A stretch of DNA of 64,000 nucleotides from Streptomyces sp. AC1-42W (GCF_003248355.1 NZ_QKWY01000002.1:620001-684000), one strand, 5' to 3'; counted from the first letter of the stretch, positions 32,177-41,609 are shown. Program-made: numbers and translations. Notes: generated from the letters alone by a model not told the origin.

Positions 32177-33460
32177 TCAGCGGCCGGCGCTGGCGTCGAC
32201 CAGGGTCTCGGTGACGTCCACGAAGCCCTTCCGCGTGGCGACCAGCCGCCCGTTCCGCACCACCTGGAGCGTCACCTTGGTGTTGACGATCCGGGGGTAC
32301 GACTTCGAGCCGATCATGTCCTCGTAGTGCCAGCGCAGCGCGGGCGTGAGGCCGCCGGTGTCCACCCTGGCGCCCTGCTGGAGCGCCGCGGTGACCTTCC
32401 CGGCGGTGATGTCGGGCTCCCGCATCGCCTCGACGAGCGACCGCAGCACGGTGTACGCGATCCAGGTCGTCTGCACGCCCGTGTCGTCCGGGTCGATCCG
32501 GTTGTCGCCGAAGGCGTGCTCGCGGATCACCCGGCGCATCTCGTCCCACCGCGCGTCGCCCGGCGGCGGGTACCAGCCCGTGACGTACGCCCCCTCGAAC
32601 GGGCTGTTCCGGCCGCCGGTGCGGTCGATGAGCGGCTGGTCGACGCTGCCGAGCACCGAGGCCACCCGCACCCGGGTGCCCTCCGGTTCCAGCCGCCGGA
32701 ACGAGTCGAAGAACGTCTCCGTGCGGTCCCCGAGCACGGACGTCACACAGCCGCCGCCCGTACCGGCCACGGACAGGGCCCGTTCCGCCTCCCGGCCGTA
32801 CGAGGTGGCGTCCTCGGCCGCCGGTATGTCGAGCGGCTCCGGGCGCCCCGCGCCGTCGAGACCGGTGGTCAGCAGCCACGCCTGGCTCCAGCCGGCCAGC
32901 GTGTCCGGCCGCACCAGCGAGACCCGCTCGCAGCCCCGGGCGAGCTGCACGGCGGTCCCGGCGAGCAGCGCGGGCTGGCCGCCGGTCAGCGGATAGGAGC
33001 TGTAGCTGCTGTACTCCTCCTCGGAGGCGCCGTAGCCGCCGATGTACGGGATGCCGGCGACCTGGAGCGGCGCCATGAACGCCTGCCCGTGCCGGCTGTA
33101 CGAGCCGAGGACCGCGACCGCCTTCTCCTTGACGGCCCGCCGGGCGCAGTCGCCGGCCCCGGTCGCGGTGTCCTGTTCGTCACAGGTGACGACGCGCAGC
33201 CTGTGCCCGTCGATGCCGCCGGACTCGTTGACCCAGCGCCCGTACGCCTGGGCCATGGCGGTCATCCCCGCCATGTTGGCCGCGTCCGGGCCCGTGGCGC
33301 CGCTCGGCGCCCACGTCATGACCGTGACGGGCTTCCCGGAGGCCCCCGATCCGCCGGGGAGCGCGCCACAGCCGGTCAGCAGCAGCGCCCCCGCCGCCAC
33401 CGCGCCGGTGAGCGTTCTGAAGGGGCGGGTGGGGGAAGAGGGGCGTCGCCGTCCGGTCAT
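32177..33460 (-). CDS. ABC-type solute-binding lipoprotein (branched-chain amino acid type)
   Basis: ATG 33460. Signal peptide ends in lipobox LLLTGC (Cys ~31), preceded by RRRPSSPTRPFRT. The mature part is a type I periplasmic binding fold (MTAMAQAYGRWVNESGGIDGHRLRVVTCDEQDTATGAGDCARRAV, then YIGGYGASEEEYSSYSSYPLTGG). No permease or ATPase genes adjoin it, so it may feed a distant transporter or act as a receptor. Confidence 0.87.
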   Translation of the reverse strand: MTGRRRPSSPTRPFRTLTGAVAAGALLLTGCGALPGGSGASGKPVTVMTWAPSGATGPDAANMAGMTAMAQAYGRWVNESGGIDGHRLRVVTCDEQDTATGAGDCARRAVKEKAVAVLGSYSRHGQAFMAPLQVAGIPYIGGYGASEEEYSSYSSYPLTGGQPALLAGTAVQLARGCERVSLVRPDTLAGWSQAWLLTTGLDGAGRPEPLDIPAAEDATSYGREAERALSVAGTGGGCVTSVLGDRTETFFDSFRRLEPEGTRVRVASVLGSVDQPLIDRTGGRNSPFEGAYVTGWYPPPGDARWDEMRRVIREHAFGDNRIDPDDTGVQTTWIAYTVLRSLVEAMREPDITAGKVTAALQQGARVDTGGLTPALRWHYEDMIGSKSYPRIVNTKVTLQVVRNGRLVATRKGFVDVTETLVDASAGR

Positions 33461-33569
33461 GGGCCCTGAGCCTTCCGCGTGCCGGGTAACACCGCGCTGT
33501 GGACTCGTCAACGCTCGGTGACGTCACGGTGAACGCCAGGGGCCGGTCGGGACCGCCGGGAAGGGAACG

Positions 33570-33575
33570 TACGAT
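33570..33575 (+). promoter_or_regulatory. -10 of a likely leaderless promoter
   Basis: TACGAT lies 8 nt before the GTG at 33584; no ribosome site precedes that GTG. No clear -35. Confidence 0.4.
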
Positions 33576-33583
33576 CGACAACC

Positions 33584-34081
33584 GTGCAGCAAGGTTCCGA
33601 GAACTCTTCCCGTCGCGGCCGTCGCTCCTCCACCATGGGCGGCATGCCGCTCAACGACCTTCCGTGGTGGCGCTGGCGCAGCAATGTGCGTTCGGCGCTG
33701 CACATGCTCTCCGACCCCGTCTTCCACCGCGAGTACTGGCTGGCCGGCCGCGAGGGGTACGGCGACGTCACCGACGCCGTGTACCGCCTCGTCGAGGACA
33801 CCTGGCTCGACAACTGGTCCGCCGAGAAGTACGTCGGCACGATCTTCCGGGACGCCACCGAGGCCGCGCTCGTGGACGCCGCGGTGCTGCGGGTGCTGCG
33901 CATCCTGCACCAGGTCGGGGCGGACGCCCACGTCTCCGTCTATCTGGACCATCCGGGCTGGCCGGAGGCCGTCACGGCCGCGCGCGAGGCCCACGTCCTG
34001 CTCTCCACCAACGACGGCGAGGACCCCGACGTCGCGCCCCGGTCCCTGGACGTGCTCCGCATTTTGACGAGGACGCCATGA
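33584..34081 (+). CDS. Conserved hypothetical protein (165 aa)
   Basis: GTG start with no Shine-Dalgarno sequence. The protein has LPWWRWRSNVRSALHMLSDPVFHREYWLAGREGYGDVTDAVYRLVEDTWLD, which looks like the SCO4402-type conserved actinobacterial family. It starts 123 nt beyond the divergent lipoprotein gene and may be cotranscribed with purU, 28 nt downstream. Confidence 0.75.
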   Translation: MQQGSENSSRRGRRSSTMGGMPLNDLPWWRWRSNVRSALHMLSDPVFHREYWLAGREGYGDVTDAVYRLVEDTWLDNWSAEKYVGTIFRDATEAALVDAAVLRVLRILHQVGADAHVSVYLDHPGWPEAVTAAREAHVLLSTNDGEDPDVAPRSLDVLRILTRTP

Positions 34082-34109
34082 CCGGCCGACGGTGTGGCAC
34101 GCTACGGGG

Positions 34110-34982
34110 ATGACCGCTCCGCAGCCCACCGCCTCCGAACAGTACGTCCTCACCCTGTCCTGCCCCGACAAACAGGGCATCGTGCACGCCGTGTCGAGCT
34201 ATCTCTTCATGACCGGCTGCAACATCGAGGACAGCCAGCAGTTCGGTGACCACGACACGGGACTGTTCTTCATGCGGGTCCACTTCTCGGCGGGCTCCCC
34301 GGTCACCGTGGACAAGCTGCGGGCCAGCTTCGCCGCGATCGGCGACTCCTTCGCCATGGACTGGCAGATCCACCGCTCCTCGGAGCGGATGCGGATCGTG
34401 CTCATGGTCAGCAAGTTCGGCCACTGCCTCAACGACCTGCTGTTCCGGTCCCGCAGCGGCGCCCTGCCCGTCGAGATCGCCGCCGTCGTCTCCAACCACC
34501 CGGACTTCGCCGAGCTCGTCGCCTCCTACGACGTGCCGTTCCGGCACATCCCGGTGACCCGGGACAACAAGCCGCAGGCCGAGGCAGAGCTGCTGGAGCT
34601 GGTGCGCGCCGAGAACGTGGAACTGGTCGTCCTGGCCCGCTACATGCAGGTCCTCTCGGACGACCTGTGCAAGCAGCTGAGCGGCCGGATCATCAACATC
34701 CACCACTCGTTCCTGCCGAGCTTCAAGGGCGCCAAGCCCTACCACCAGGCGCACGCGCGCGGCGTGAAGCTCATCGGCGCCACCGCCCACTACGTGACCG
34801 CCGACCTCGACGAGGGCCCGATCATCGAGCAGGAGGTCGAGCGCGTCGGCCATGGCGTCACCCCCGACCAGCTCGTCGCCATCGGCCGCGACGTCGAGTG
34901 CCAGGCGCTGGCCCGCGCGGTGAAGTGGCACGCGGAACGCCGCATCCTGCTCAACGGCCGCCGCACGGTGGTCTTCGACTGA
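34110..34982 (+). CDS. purU: Formyltetrahydrofolate deformylase
   Basis: The 290-residue enzyme has an N-terminal ACT domain (LTLSCPDKQGIVHAVSSYLF, CNIEDSQQFGDHDTGLFFMRV) and a C-terminal formyltransferase-like catalytic domain with RIINIHHSFLPSFKGAKPY (catalytic Asn and His) and TADLDEGPIIEQ (Asp). It hydrolyses 10-formyl-THF to formate and THF, balancing one-carbon units. Confidence 0.95.
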   Translation: MTAPQPTASEQYVLTLSCPDKQGIVHAVSSYLFMTGCNIEDSQQFGDHDTGLFFMRVHFSAGSPVTVDKLRASFAAIGDSFAMDWQIHRSSERMRIVLMVSKFGHCLNDLLFRSRSGALPVEIAAVVSNHPDFAELVASYDVPFRHIPVTRDNKPQAEAELLELVRAENVELVVLARYMQVLSDDLCKQLSGRIINIHHSFLPSFKGAKPYHQAHARGVKLIGATAHYVTADLDEGPIIEQEVERVGHGVTPDQLVAIGRDVECQALARAVKWHAERRILLNGRRTVVFD

Positions 34983-34991
34983 GCCGGACCG

Positions 34992-36278
34992 TCACAACCG
35001 GCTGAGCGAGGCGGCCGCGAACAGCACGTCGCGGATCGCCTCGCGGTCCCCGCGCTGACCGGCCGCCGCCTCCACCGGCTGCACCCGCCCCGCCACCAGC
35101 CGGCAGAACTCCACCCCGTCGAGCGCGACCTGCGCCACGCTGTGCTCGGCGGAGCCCAGGGCGGCGGGGGAGTCCAGCGCGACGTACCAGTCGCCGCCGC
35201 CCGAGCCCTCGATCTCCAGATGCAGCGAGCGCCCCGGCGAACCGGCCGTCACCAGCTGCCGGGCCGGGCCCGCCAGCCCCGACCTGCGCCGTACCGCGAG
35301 GGCGGCGGGCAGCATCCGCACCGCGAGGTCGATCATCCGGTGCAGATGCCCGGCGGACGGCGGTTCGTACGGATAGTCCACCGCCTTCGCGATGTCCCAG
35401 GCGTGCACCCAGCACTCGAAGGCCCGGTCCAGCAGGGCGTCCTGCAACGGCAGCGCGAAGTCCCCGTACGACACGGACAGCTCCGCCACCCCGCGCCCCG
35501 CGAACGACACCGTCCGGATCAGCGTGTGGCTCTGCTCGCGCCACGGGCCCCGGACGGCGCGGGTGGGCGGGACGCGGGTCGAGGCCCAGTACGCCTCGGT
35601 GCGCGCGGTGGGCGTGAGTGGGGCGCCGGGCAGCGGGTCGCCGAGCCCCAGGGCGGCGCCGATCAGCGCGTCCACGGTCGTCAGATGGCCGATCACCCCG
35701 GCGACCGTGGTCCGGCGGCTCGCCGGGCGCTCGCCCTCGAACCACTGGAGCCGCACCGGGGCGTGCCACTCGGCGTCCGCGATGTCCCGCAGCAGCGCGT
35801 CGAGCCGGGCCGTCTCGGCGTCGTACGGGGCGGCCCAGTCGGGCACCGGGATCTTCGCGGGCCGCCGGTTCAGACAGGTCTCCAGCACGCGGGCCCGCAG
35901 CAGCGGATCGAGGTCCAGGCTGCGGTCGGTGTGCAGCAGCCCCACGGCGTCCCGCAGCCGCAGCGCCTCCTCGGCGCAGGGCGAGCAGTCGGTGAGGTGC
36001 GCGTCGACCGCGGCGGCCTCCTCCGGGGAGCAGGCGGCGAGCGCCCATGCCCCGAGCAGCGCCTGGAGCACGCGGTGCGGCAGTACGGGGGCGGGTGGTG
36101 CGGACGGTGCGGGCACGGCCGCCTCCGGTGGTGGCTGGGGCTGCGCCGGTGGCGGCAGCGGTACGCGGCTCAGGTCGCCGAAGTCGTCGGCGGGCGGCCG
36201 CGGGCCCGGTATGCGGCGGGCGCCGCGTACCTCCTCCTCGCGGCCCTCCTCGTCCCGGCTGTCCGTACCACCGCTCAC
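34992..36278 (-). CDS. zf-HC2 / maleylpyruvate-isomerase-fold protein, sigma partner
   Basis: GTG 36278 overlaps the TGA of the sigma factor gene (GTGA), so the two are coupled. The 428-residue protein has an N-terminal disordered part, then a zf-HC2 anti-sigma motif (LLGAWALAACSPEEAAAVDAHLTDCSPCAEE, the H-x3-C-x2-C type), followed by a DinB/MDMPI fold (VAGVIGHLTTVDALIGAALGLGD; CWVHAWDIAKAV; HLHRMIDLAVRM). It is likely an anti-sigma factor for the upstream sigma, with a thiol-related C-terminal module. Confidence 0.85.
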   Translation of the reverse strand: MSGGTDSRDEEGREEEVRGARRIPGPRPPADDFGDLSRVPLPPPAQPQPPPEAAVPAPSAPPAPVLPHRVLQALLGAWALAACSPEEAAAVDAHLTDCSPCAEEALRLRDAVGLLHTDRSLDLDPLLRARVLETCLNRRPAKIPVPDWAAPYDAETARLDALLRDIADAEWHAPVRLQWFEGERPASRRTTVAGVIGHLTTVDALIGAALGLGDPLPGAPLTPTARTEAYWASTRVPPTRAVRGPWREQSHTLIRTVSFAGRGVAELSVSYGDFALPLQDALLDRAFECWVHAWDIAKAVDYPYEPPSAGHLHRMIDLAVRMLPAALAVRRRSGLAGPARQLVTAGSPGRSLHLEIEGSGGGDWYVALDSPAALGSAEHSVAQVALDGVEFCRLVAGRVQPVEAAAGQRGDREAIRDVLFAAASLSRL

Positions 36279-36841
36279 AGCGCCCTCCCGTACCCCGGCG
36301 GCGGGGCGCCCTCCGGCGGGCGGGTCCGGGCGGTGGCCAGCAGTTGCAGCCCGAGCCGCAGCCGGCGCCGCGCCTCGTCCTCGGTGACCCCGAGGTCCGC
36401 GGCGGCCTGCCGGTAGTCCCGGCGCTGCGCGTACGCCAGCTCCAGGGCGGCCCGCAGCGGGGCGGGCATGGACGCGACGATGTAGTCGGCACGGGCGGCC
36501 GAGGTGGCCCGGCGCACCCGTTCGTCCAGCTCGTCCGGGGCGTCGGGGCCACCGTCGGCGTCGGCGCGCAGCCGGCGGACGGACTCGCGGTGGGTGAGAT
36601 GGGCCACCCAGGCCCGCATGGAGCCCTGCTTCGGGTCGTACGCCTCCGGATGCTCCCAGACGTATCCGAAGACCTCGCGGGTGACCAGGTCGGCGGCGTC
36701 CTCGTCGTCCAGCATCCGGTTGGCCTGGCTGTGGACGAGCGCGGCGAACCGGTCGTACATCTCGCCGAGGGCGGCCGCCTCGCCGCGTGCCAGCCGCTGC
36801 TGAATCCTGCGATCCCAGCGGGGTGGTGCGATTTTGGCCAT
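36275..36841 (-). CDS. ECF-like sigma-70 family factor
   Basis: ATG 36841 with GGGAGGT 4 nt upstream. The 188-residue protein has region 2 (EMYDRFAALVHSQANRMLDDEDAADLVTREVFGYVWEHPEAYDPKQGSMRAWVAHLTHRESVRRLR) and region 4 (SMPAPLRAALELAYAQRRDYRQAAADLGVTEDEARRRLRLGLQLL). Followed by its translationally coupled zf-HC2 partner. Targets unknown. Confidence 0.92.
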   Translation of the reverse strand: MAKIAPPRWDRRIQQRLARGEAAALGEMYDRFAALVHSQANRMLDDEDAADLVTREVFGYVWEHPEAYDPKQGSMRAWVAHLTHRESVRRLRADADGGPDAPDELDERVRRATSAARADYIVASMPAPLRAALELAYAQRRDYRQAAADLGVTEDEARRRLRLGLQLLATARTRPPEGAPPPGYGRAL

Positions 36842-37153
36842 CTGACCTCCCGCCTCCGGCCGCGGAAACCTGGTGTCCGTCCTCGTCGTTCCGTCCGAAT
36901 GTAGTCGGCCACCCCCACTGAACACGCCCCTTTACGGCAAGTACGTCCCTCGGGGCGTCCTGGATGGTAGGGAATGCGACCCCGCCGTCTGACGGAATCG
37001 GACCCGAAGCGATCATTTCTGCCGGAATCGTTTCCGGACCGGTCCTTCGTGGCCGGTGTTTCGCGAGAGGCCCATGGGGGCAGCGGCGAAAGGAGGAACG
37101 CAAACTTCCGGATCACCGGGCTCGCCGGAATCCCCGGAGCGAGAGGCCCAGTC

Positions 37154-37528
37154 GTGACCCTGAAAGTCTCGGAGACCGAGCGGGGCGGATGGACCGTGCT
37201 GCACATAGCCGGTGAACTGGACCTCCTCACCTCCGCCACCGTCCGCCAGTCCGTGCACGACGCGGTCGCCGCGGGCCGCCACGACGTGGTGCTCGACCTG
37301 TCCGGGGTCCGGTTCTGCGACTCCAGCGGGGTCGGCGTGCTGATCGCCTCGCGCCGCCTGATGCGGTCCTGCGGGGGCCGGCTGCGGCTGATCCTTCCGG
37401 CGCGGGGCGCCGAGGAGGGCTCGCACGTCAACCGGGTGCTGGCCGCGCTCGGGGTGCGCCGGCTGTTCGACGTGTATCCGGACTGGGATGCGGCCGTCGA
37501 TGAGGAGTCCGAGCCGCTGACGGCCTGA
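37154..37528 (+). CDS. STAS-domain anti-sigma factor antagonist
   Basis: GTG 37154 with GAGAGG upstream. The 124-residue STAS protein has HIAGELDLLTSATVRQSV and the phosphorylatable serine loop DLSGVRFCDSSGVGVLIASRRL. Partner-switching regulators of this type release sigma factors from RsbW-type kinases. A long upstream extension of the frame looks non-coding. Confidence 0.93.
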   Translation: MTLKVSETERGGWTVLHIAGELDLLTSATVRQSVHDAVAAGRHDVVLDLSGVRFCDSSGVGVLIASRRLMRSCGGRLRLILPARGAEEGSHVNRVLAALGVRRLFDVYPDWDAAVDEESEPLTA

Positions 37529-37608
37529 AACAGCCGTATCCGGGGGTGCGGACGCGAGCTGTCACGGGGCTGAATCAGGTAAGTGACACGTGACGCCCCG
37601 GGGCGTCG

Positions 37609-37614
37609 TACTCT
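37609..37614 (+). promoter_or_regulatory. -10 of a likely leaderless promoter
   Basis: TACTCT lies 6 nt before the ATG at 37621; there is no ribosome site. Confidence 0.42.
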
Positions 37615-37620
37615 CCCCGC

Positions 37621-38142
37621 ATGGACAGCGCAGAGTATGAGCGCAAGATCGCCTTCCGCTTCGCCGCCTTCGACCAGGACGGCAGTGGATACATCGATCG
37701 CGCGGATTTCAACGCCGCCGCGGCCCGGCTGCTCACCGAGTTCGGTACGACGGCCCGCTGCGACAGGGGTCAGGCGCTCTACAGCGGCGCCGAGGCGTTC
37801 TGGCAGGGCATGGCCGGCATCGCCGATGTGGACGGGGACCAGCGGGTCACCCGTGAGGAGTTCGTCGGGGGCGCGGTGAAGCGGCTCCGGGACAACCCGG
37901 AGCGGTTCGCGGAGATCGCCCGCCCGTTCCTGCGGGCGGCGCTCGCGGTGGCGGCCGGGCCCATGGGCGACGGCGGGGCGCCGGTGGCCGCGGTCGAGCG
38001 GGCGCTGCGGGTGCTCGGGGCCGGGCCGGAGGCGGCGGCGTTCGCCGCGCAGAGCCTGGACGTGGACCGGGACGGCGGGGTCGTCGAGGACGACGCGGTG
38101 GCCGCGCTCGCCGCGTACTTCACGGTGATCGAGCCCGAGTAG
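37621..38142 (+). CDS. EF-hand calcium-binding protein
   Basis: The 173-residue calerythrin-like protein has three recognisable loops: DQDGSGYIDRADF (~19-31), DVDGDQRVTREEF (~69-81) and DVDRDGGVVEDDA (~142). The first two are canonical 12-residue loops with a final acidic residue; the third is near-canonical. It is likely a cytoplasmic Ca2+ buffer or sensor, like the Cab proteins of S. coelicolor. Confidence 0.92.
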   Translation: MDSAEYERKIAFRFAAFDQDGSGYIDRADFNAAAARLLTEFGTTARCDRGQALYSGAEAFWQGMAGIADVDGDQRVTREEFVGGAVKRLRDNPERFAEIARPFLRAALAVAAGPMGDGGAPVAAVERALRVLGAGPEAAAFAAQSLDVDRDGGVVEDDAVAALAAYFTVIEPE

Positions 38143-38161
38143 CGGGGCGGTCGCGGGGGAA

Positions 38162-38198
38162 CGTCACGCCCGGGGGCATTCCGCCCCTGGGCGTGACG
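38162..38198 (+). terminator. Long hairpin after the EF-hand gene
   Basis: CGTCACGCCCGGGG (38162-38175) pairs with CCCCTGGGCGTGACG (38184-38198) with one bulge, 19 nt beyond the EF-hand stop. It is the likely terminator of that gene. Confidence 0.68.
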
Positions 38199-38615
38199 CA
38201 GCGCGACCATCGACGGGCGATCACGGCTTGTGCCGTTTGCGTGCTTCGTCACGGGGTGGAGTCGGTGCCCGACTCAGGTACCCTCCGAGGCATGCGAGTG
38301 GATCTGGAACCTGGCGGTCCGGGTGTGGCCTGTGCGGCGCGTCGGGTCCGCGAGGGGTGCTCCGCCCGTGGTCGGAGCGGTGTGGCCGGGTCTGCGGGGG
38401 AGACGATTCTCCGGCCGACGCGGTGCCGTTGTTCGACTCTCCGCGATGTGCGTCGCACAGTATGCACCACGCGTACTCCTTCGCGCTGGAATATGCCCGA
38501 AGCGCTTGTTGCGGTGACTGTACGTCAACCATGCTGTGGTGCAAGGGAATCACGTTCCGTGACCCTGATGAGGAGGCGCGAGGCGATGTGTCCGCCGGTT
38601 CGGATGGTGTGAGCG
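38199..38615. other. 417-bp region of uncertain content before an ATP-binding gene
   Basis: Third-position GC is weak in every frame. A TACCCT -10-like element (38279-38284) lies 7 nt before an ATG at 38292 whose frame runs to 38612, but its codons do not look Streptomyces-coding. The ribosome site and GTG of the next gene are at its end. It may be a 5' leader, or a poorly conserved small gene. Confidence 0.4.
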
Positions 38616-39110
38616 GTGCAGGTGCTTCAGGTTCAGTTGGAGGTCGGGCCCGACCCCTCCGAGGTCGGACGGGCCCGCAGATGGGCGCGCTCACGGCTCG
38701 CCGGGTCCGGTCTGGCGGATGACGAGCCGCTGGCCGAGACCCTGATCCTGCTCATCTCGGAGCTGGTCACCAACGCGGTCGTGCACACCGGCTGCCCCGC
38801 CGTGCTGCGCATGCTGTTCGGCTCGCCGGGCGGGCCGGGGAGCGTCGGGACGGTCCGGGTCGAGGTCGCCGACGCCAGCTGCCGCCCGCCCCAGCAGCGG
38901 CACGCACGCGGTGAGGACACCGGCGGCCGCGGCCTGGAACTGGTGGACGGCCTGGCCGACCGCTGGGGCTGGCAGCCGGAGGGCGCGGGCAAGCGGATCT
39001 GGTGCGAAGTGGACCGCGCTGTCCCGCTCGTCCAGGTGCGGCTCCAGCCCGGCACGCACGGGGTCGTCCAGGGCGCCGAACCGTCCCACGCGGTCCCGCG
39101 GGGCGGCTGA
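38616..39110 (+). CDS. ATP-binding protein, GHKL/anti-sigma (RsbW-like) fold
   Basis: The 164-residue protein has N-box LISELVTNAVVHTG, RVEVADASCRPP (G1) and GGRGLELVDGLADRWGW (G2). GTG start at 38616. It lies 1.1 kb from the STAS gene, with which a partner-switching relationship is possible but unproven. The C-terminal ~30 residues are unstructured. Confidence 0.9.
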   Translation: MQVLQVQLEVGPDPSEVGRARRWARSRLAGSGLADDEPLAETLILLISELVTNAVVHTGCPAVLRMLFGSPGGPGSVGTVRVEVADASCRPPQQRHARGEDTGGRGLELVDGLADRWGWQPEGAGKRIWCEVDRAVPLVQVRLQPGTHGVVQGAEPSHAVPRGG

Positions 39111-39158
39111 GGCGGCTGCGCCGGGCGGCCCTTCGAGCCCTTTGACGCCGCCGGGCCC

Positions 39159-40184
39159 TCAGAACCGGTTCCCGGCCGCCGGGCTGCCCGCGGCCGGGCT
39201 GCCCGCCGTCGCGCGGAACGTACGGCGGTACACCATGGGCGAGACGCCCAGGGCCGCCCGGAGATGCTGCCGCAGGGACGTGGAGGTGCCGAACCCCGCG
39301 TCCCTGGCCACCTGGTCGATGGACAGGTCGGTGGACTCCAGCAGCCGGCGCGCCAGCTCCACCCGCTGCCGGGTCAGCCACTGCACCGGGCTGACGCCGA
39401 CCTCCTCGCGGAACCGCCGGGTGAACGTCCGTACGCTCATCGACTCCTGCTGGGCCATGTCCCGCAGCAGGATCGGCCGCTCCAGCCGGGCCAGCGCCCA
39501 GGCCCGCGCGGTGGTCGTCGTGGCGAACTGGGTGTCCGGGACGGGCCGCTGGATGTACTGCGCCTGGCCGCCCTCGCGGTGCGGCGGCACCACCGTGCGC
39601 CGGGCGACATCGTTGGCGATGGCCGTGCCGTGGTCGCGGCGCACCATGTGCAGGCAGAGGTCGATCCCGGCGGCGACCCCGGCGGACGTCAGGACGTCCC
39701 CGTCGTCGATGAACAGGACGTCCGGGTCGACGCGCACGGCGGGGAAGACCCGCTGGAAGTGGTCGGCGTAGGCCCAGTGCGTGGTGGCGGGGCGCCCGTC
39801 GAGATAGCCGGCGGCGGCCAGCACGTAGCTGCCGGTGCAGATGGACACCATCCGGGTGCCCGGCCGTACGTACGCGAAGGCGGCGGCCAGCCCCTCGGTC
39901 AGCCGGCCCTCGCTGTGCACGGGCCCCAGCTCGTAACTGGCCGGGACGACGACGGTGTCGGCGGTGGCGAGCGCCTCGGGGCCCTGGCCGACCATGATCG
40001 TGAAGTCCGCGTCGGTACGGACCGGGCCCGGCGGACGTATGGAACAGGTCACGACGTCGTACAGCTTGCGACTGCTCCGGCCCTGGGTCCCCAGAGGGCG
40101 GGCGAGCCCGAAAATCCTCTGGGGAATGCCCAGTTCGAAGGGGAGAAGCCCATCAAGGGCGAGAACGACGACCCGGTGCGGCAC
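39159..40184 (-). CDS. GlxA-type AraC family regulator
   Basis: GTG 40184 with GAAGGGAG 6 nt upstream; the 341-residue protein has an N-terminal DJ-1/PfpI-like domain (VVVLALDGLLPFELGIPQRIF, ICTGSYVLAAAGYLDGRPATTHW) and two C-terminal AraC HTHs (LLRDMAQQESMSVRTFTRRFREEVGVSPVQWL, STDLSIDQVARDAGFGTSTSLRQHLRAALGVSPMVYR). The tail holds a short GSPAA repeat. It probably regulates the divergent MFS gene. Confidence 0.92.
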   Translation of the reverse strand: MPHRVVVLALDGLLPFELGIPQRIFGLARPLGTQGRSSRKLYDVVTCSIRPPGPVRTDADFTIMVGQGPEALATADTVVVPASYELGPVHSEGRLTEGLAAAFAYVRPGTRMVSICTGSYVLAAAGYLDGRPATTHWAYADHFQRVFPAVRVDPDVLFIDDGDVLTSAGVAAGIDLCLHMVRRDHGTAIANDVARRTVVPPHREGGQAQYIQRPVPDTQFATTTTARAWALARLERPILLRDMAQQESMSVRTFTRRFREEVGVSPVQWLTRQRVELARRLLESTDLSIDQVARDAGFGTSTSLRQHLRAALGVSPMVYRRTFRATAGSPAAGSPAAGNRF

Positions 40185-40264
40185 AGCGGACTCCCTTCGG
40201 CCCGGCCCGGCCCAGCAAAAAGGCCCTAGCTGGTATAGACCATAAGCTGATACATGTCCTCGGT

Positions 40265-41554
40265 GTGAAGGAAAAGTCAGCAGATCCCGTGTGCGTTCCC
40301 GCCGCGGGCCCCCCGGCCGCCCCCGGCGGCCCACCCTCGCTCCCGCACGTCGAAGAACCGGGCCGGCAACTCTGGAACCGTGGATTCCGGCTGTTCTTCG
40401 TCGCCCGGACCGCCGCCGTCTTCGGCGACGGAATGATCCCCGTGGCGCTCACCGCCGGCCTGCTCGACGCGGGCCGCCCCGCCTCCTCGGTCGGCTACGC
40501 GCTGGCCTGCTGGATGGGCCCACTCGCCCTGTTCGTGCTCTTCGGCGGCGTCCTCGCGGACCGGTTCACACCCCGCCGCATGATGCTCATCGCCGACGCG
40601 CTGCGCCTGGTCGGCGCCGCGGTGCTCGCCGTCTCCTTCTCCACCGGCAACCCGCCGCTGTGGACGGTGTACGCGCTCAGCTCGGTGGCCGGCGTCGGGG
40701 CGGCGCTGTTCCAGCCGGGCGTCGCCTCCACCGTGCCGCGCGTGGCGCCGGACGTGCAGCGCGCCAACGCCGTACTGCGGGTCTCCGAGGCGCTGATGAC
40801 CATGGCGGGCCCGGCCTTCGCCGGCATCCTCGTCGGCCTGGCGAGCGCCGGCGCGGTGTACGCGGCCAACGCCTCCACCTTCCTGGTCTCCGGAGCCTGC
40901 CTCTTCCTGCTCCGGCTGGCCCCGGCCCCCTCGGACGACGCGCCGCGCGGCTCCTTCGCCGCCGAACTGATCGGCGGCTGGAAGGAGTTCACCGCCCGCA
41001 GCTGGCTGTGGGGCGTGATCGCCGTCTGGACGGTCTACGGCTTCGCCGTCCTCGGCCCGATGCTCCCGCTCACCGCCGTCCGGGTCACCGAGGCGCACGG
41101 CTCCGGCACGTACGGCGCGATGATGGCGGTGAACGGGGCCGGCAGCGTCGTCGGCGGCCTCCTCGCCCTGCGGCTGCGCCCCCGCCGCCCGCTCGCGGCG
41201 GGCGCCGTCGCCCTCACCGGCGTCTGCGTCAACCTGGTCGTCCTGGGCCTTGGCCTCTCCGTACCGGCCCTGGCCGTCGGCCAGATCGTCGCCGGCGCGT
41301 CCGCCGCCTTCTGGCTCGTGATGTGGTCCACCACCGTCCAGACCCACATCCCCCCCGAATCCCTCAACCGCCTCCACGCCTACGACGTGGCCGGCTCCCT
41401 CCTCATGGTCGCCGCGGGCCGTGCCCTGGCCGGCCCGGCAGCCGACCGACTGGGCACGGCGGAGGTCCTGATAGCCGGCGCGGTGATCAACCTCGCGGTG
41501 GTGGCCGTACTCCTGGCATCCCGCCCCATCCGCAACCTGGAACGCATCCCCTGA
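40265..41554 (+). CDS. MFS transporter (EntS/DHA3-like exporter)
   Basis: The 429-residue protein has 12 predicted helices, FVARTAAVFGDGMIPVALT at helix 1 and the motif-A loop GGVLADRFTPRRMM between helices 2 and 3. GTG start 40265, 80 bp from the divergent GlxA-type regulator. DHA3-type exporters move drugs or siderophores. Confidence 0.9.
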   Translation: MKEKSADPVCVPAAGPPAAPGGPPSLPHVEEPGRQLWNRGFRLFFVARTAAVFGDGMIPVALTAGLLDAGRPASSVGYALACWMGPLALFVLFGGVLADRFTPRRMMLIADALRLVGAAVLAVSFSTGNPPLWTVYALSSVAGVGAALFQPGVASTVPRVAPDVQRANAVLRVSEALMTMAGPAFAGILVGLASAGAVYAANASTFLVSGACLFLLRLAPAPSDDAPRGSFAAELIGGWKEFTARSWLWGVIAVWTVYGFAVLGPMLPLTAVRVTEAHGSGTYGAMMAVNGAGSVVGGLLALRLRPRRPLAAGAVALTGVCVNLVVLGLGLSVPALAVGQIVAGASAAFWLVMWSTTVQTHIPPESLNRLHAYDVAGSLLMVAAGRALAGPAADRLGTAEVLIAGAVINLAVVAVLLASRPIRNLERIP

Positions 41555-41609
41555 CGGGGCCGCGGGAGCCCGCCGCGACCGCCGGCGAAGCGGTCGCGGA
41601 TCAGCCGGG

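Noticed and set aside
38292..38612. 106-codon plus-strand frame after a TACCCT box
   Set aside because: Codon use lacks third-position GC bias and the sequence is Cys/Arg-rich with no recognisable pattern; treated as leader or non-coding.
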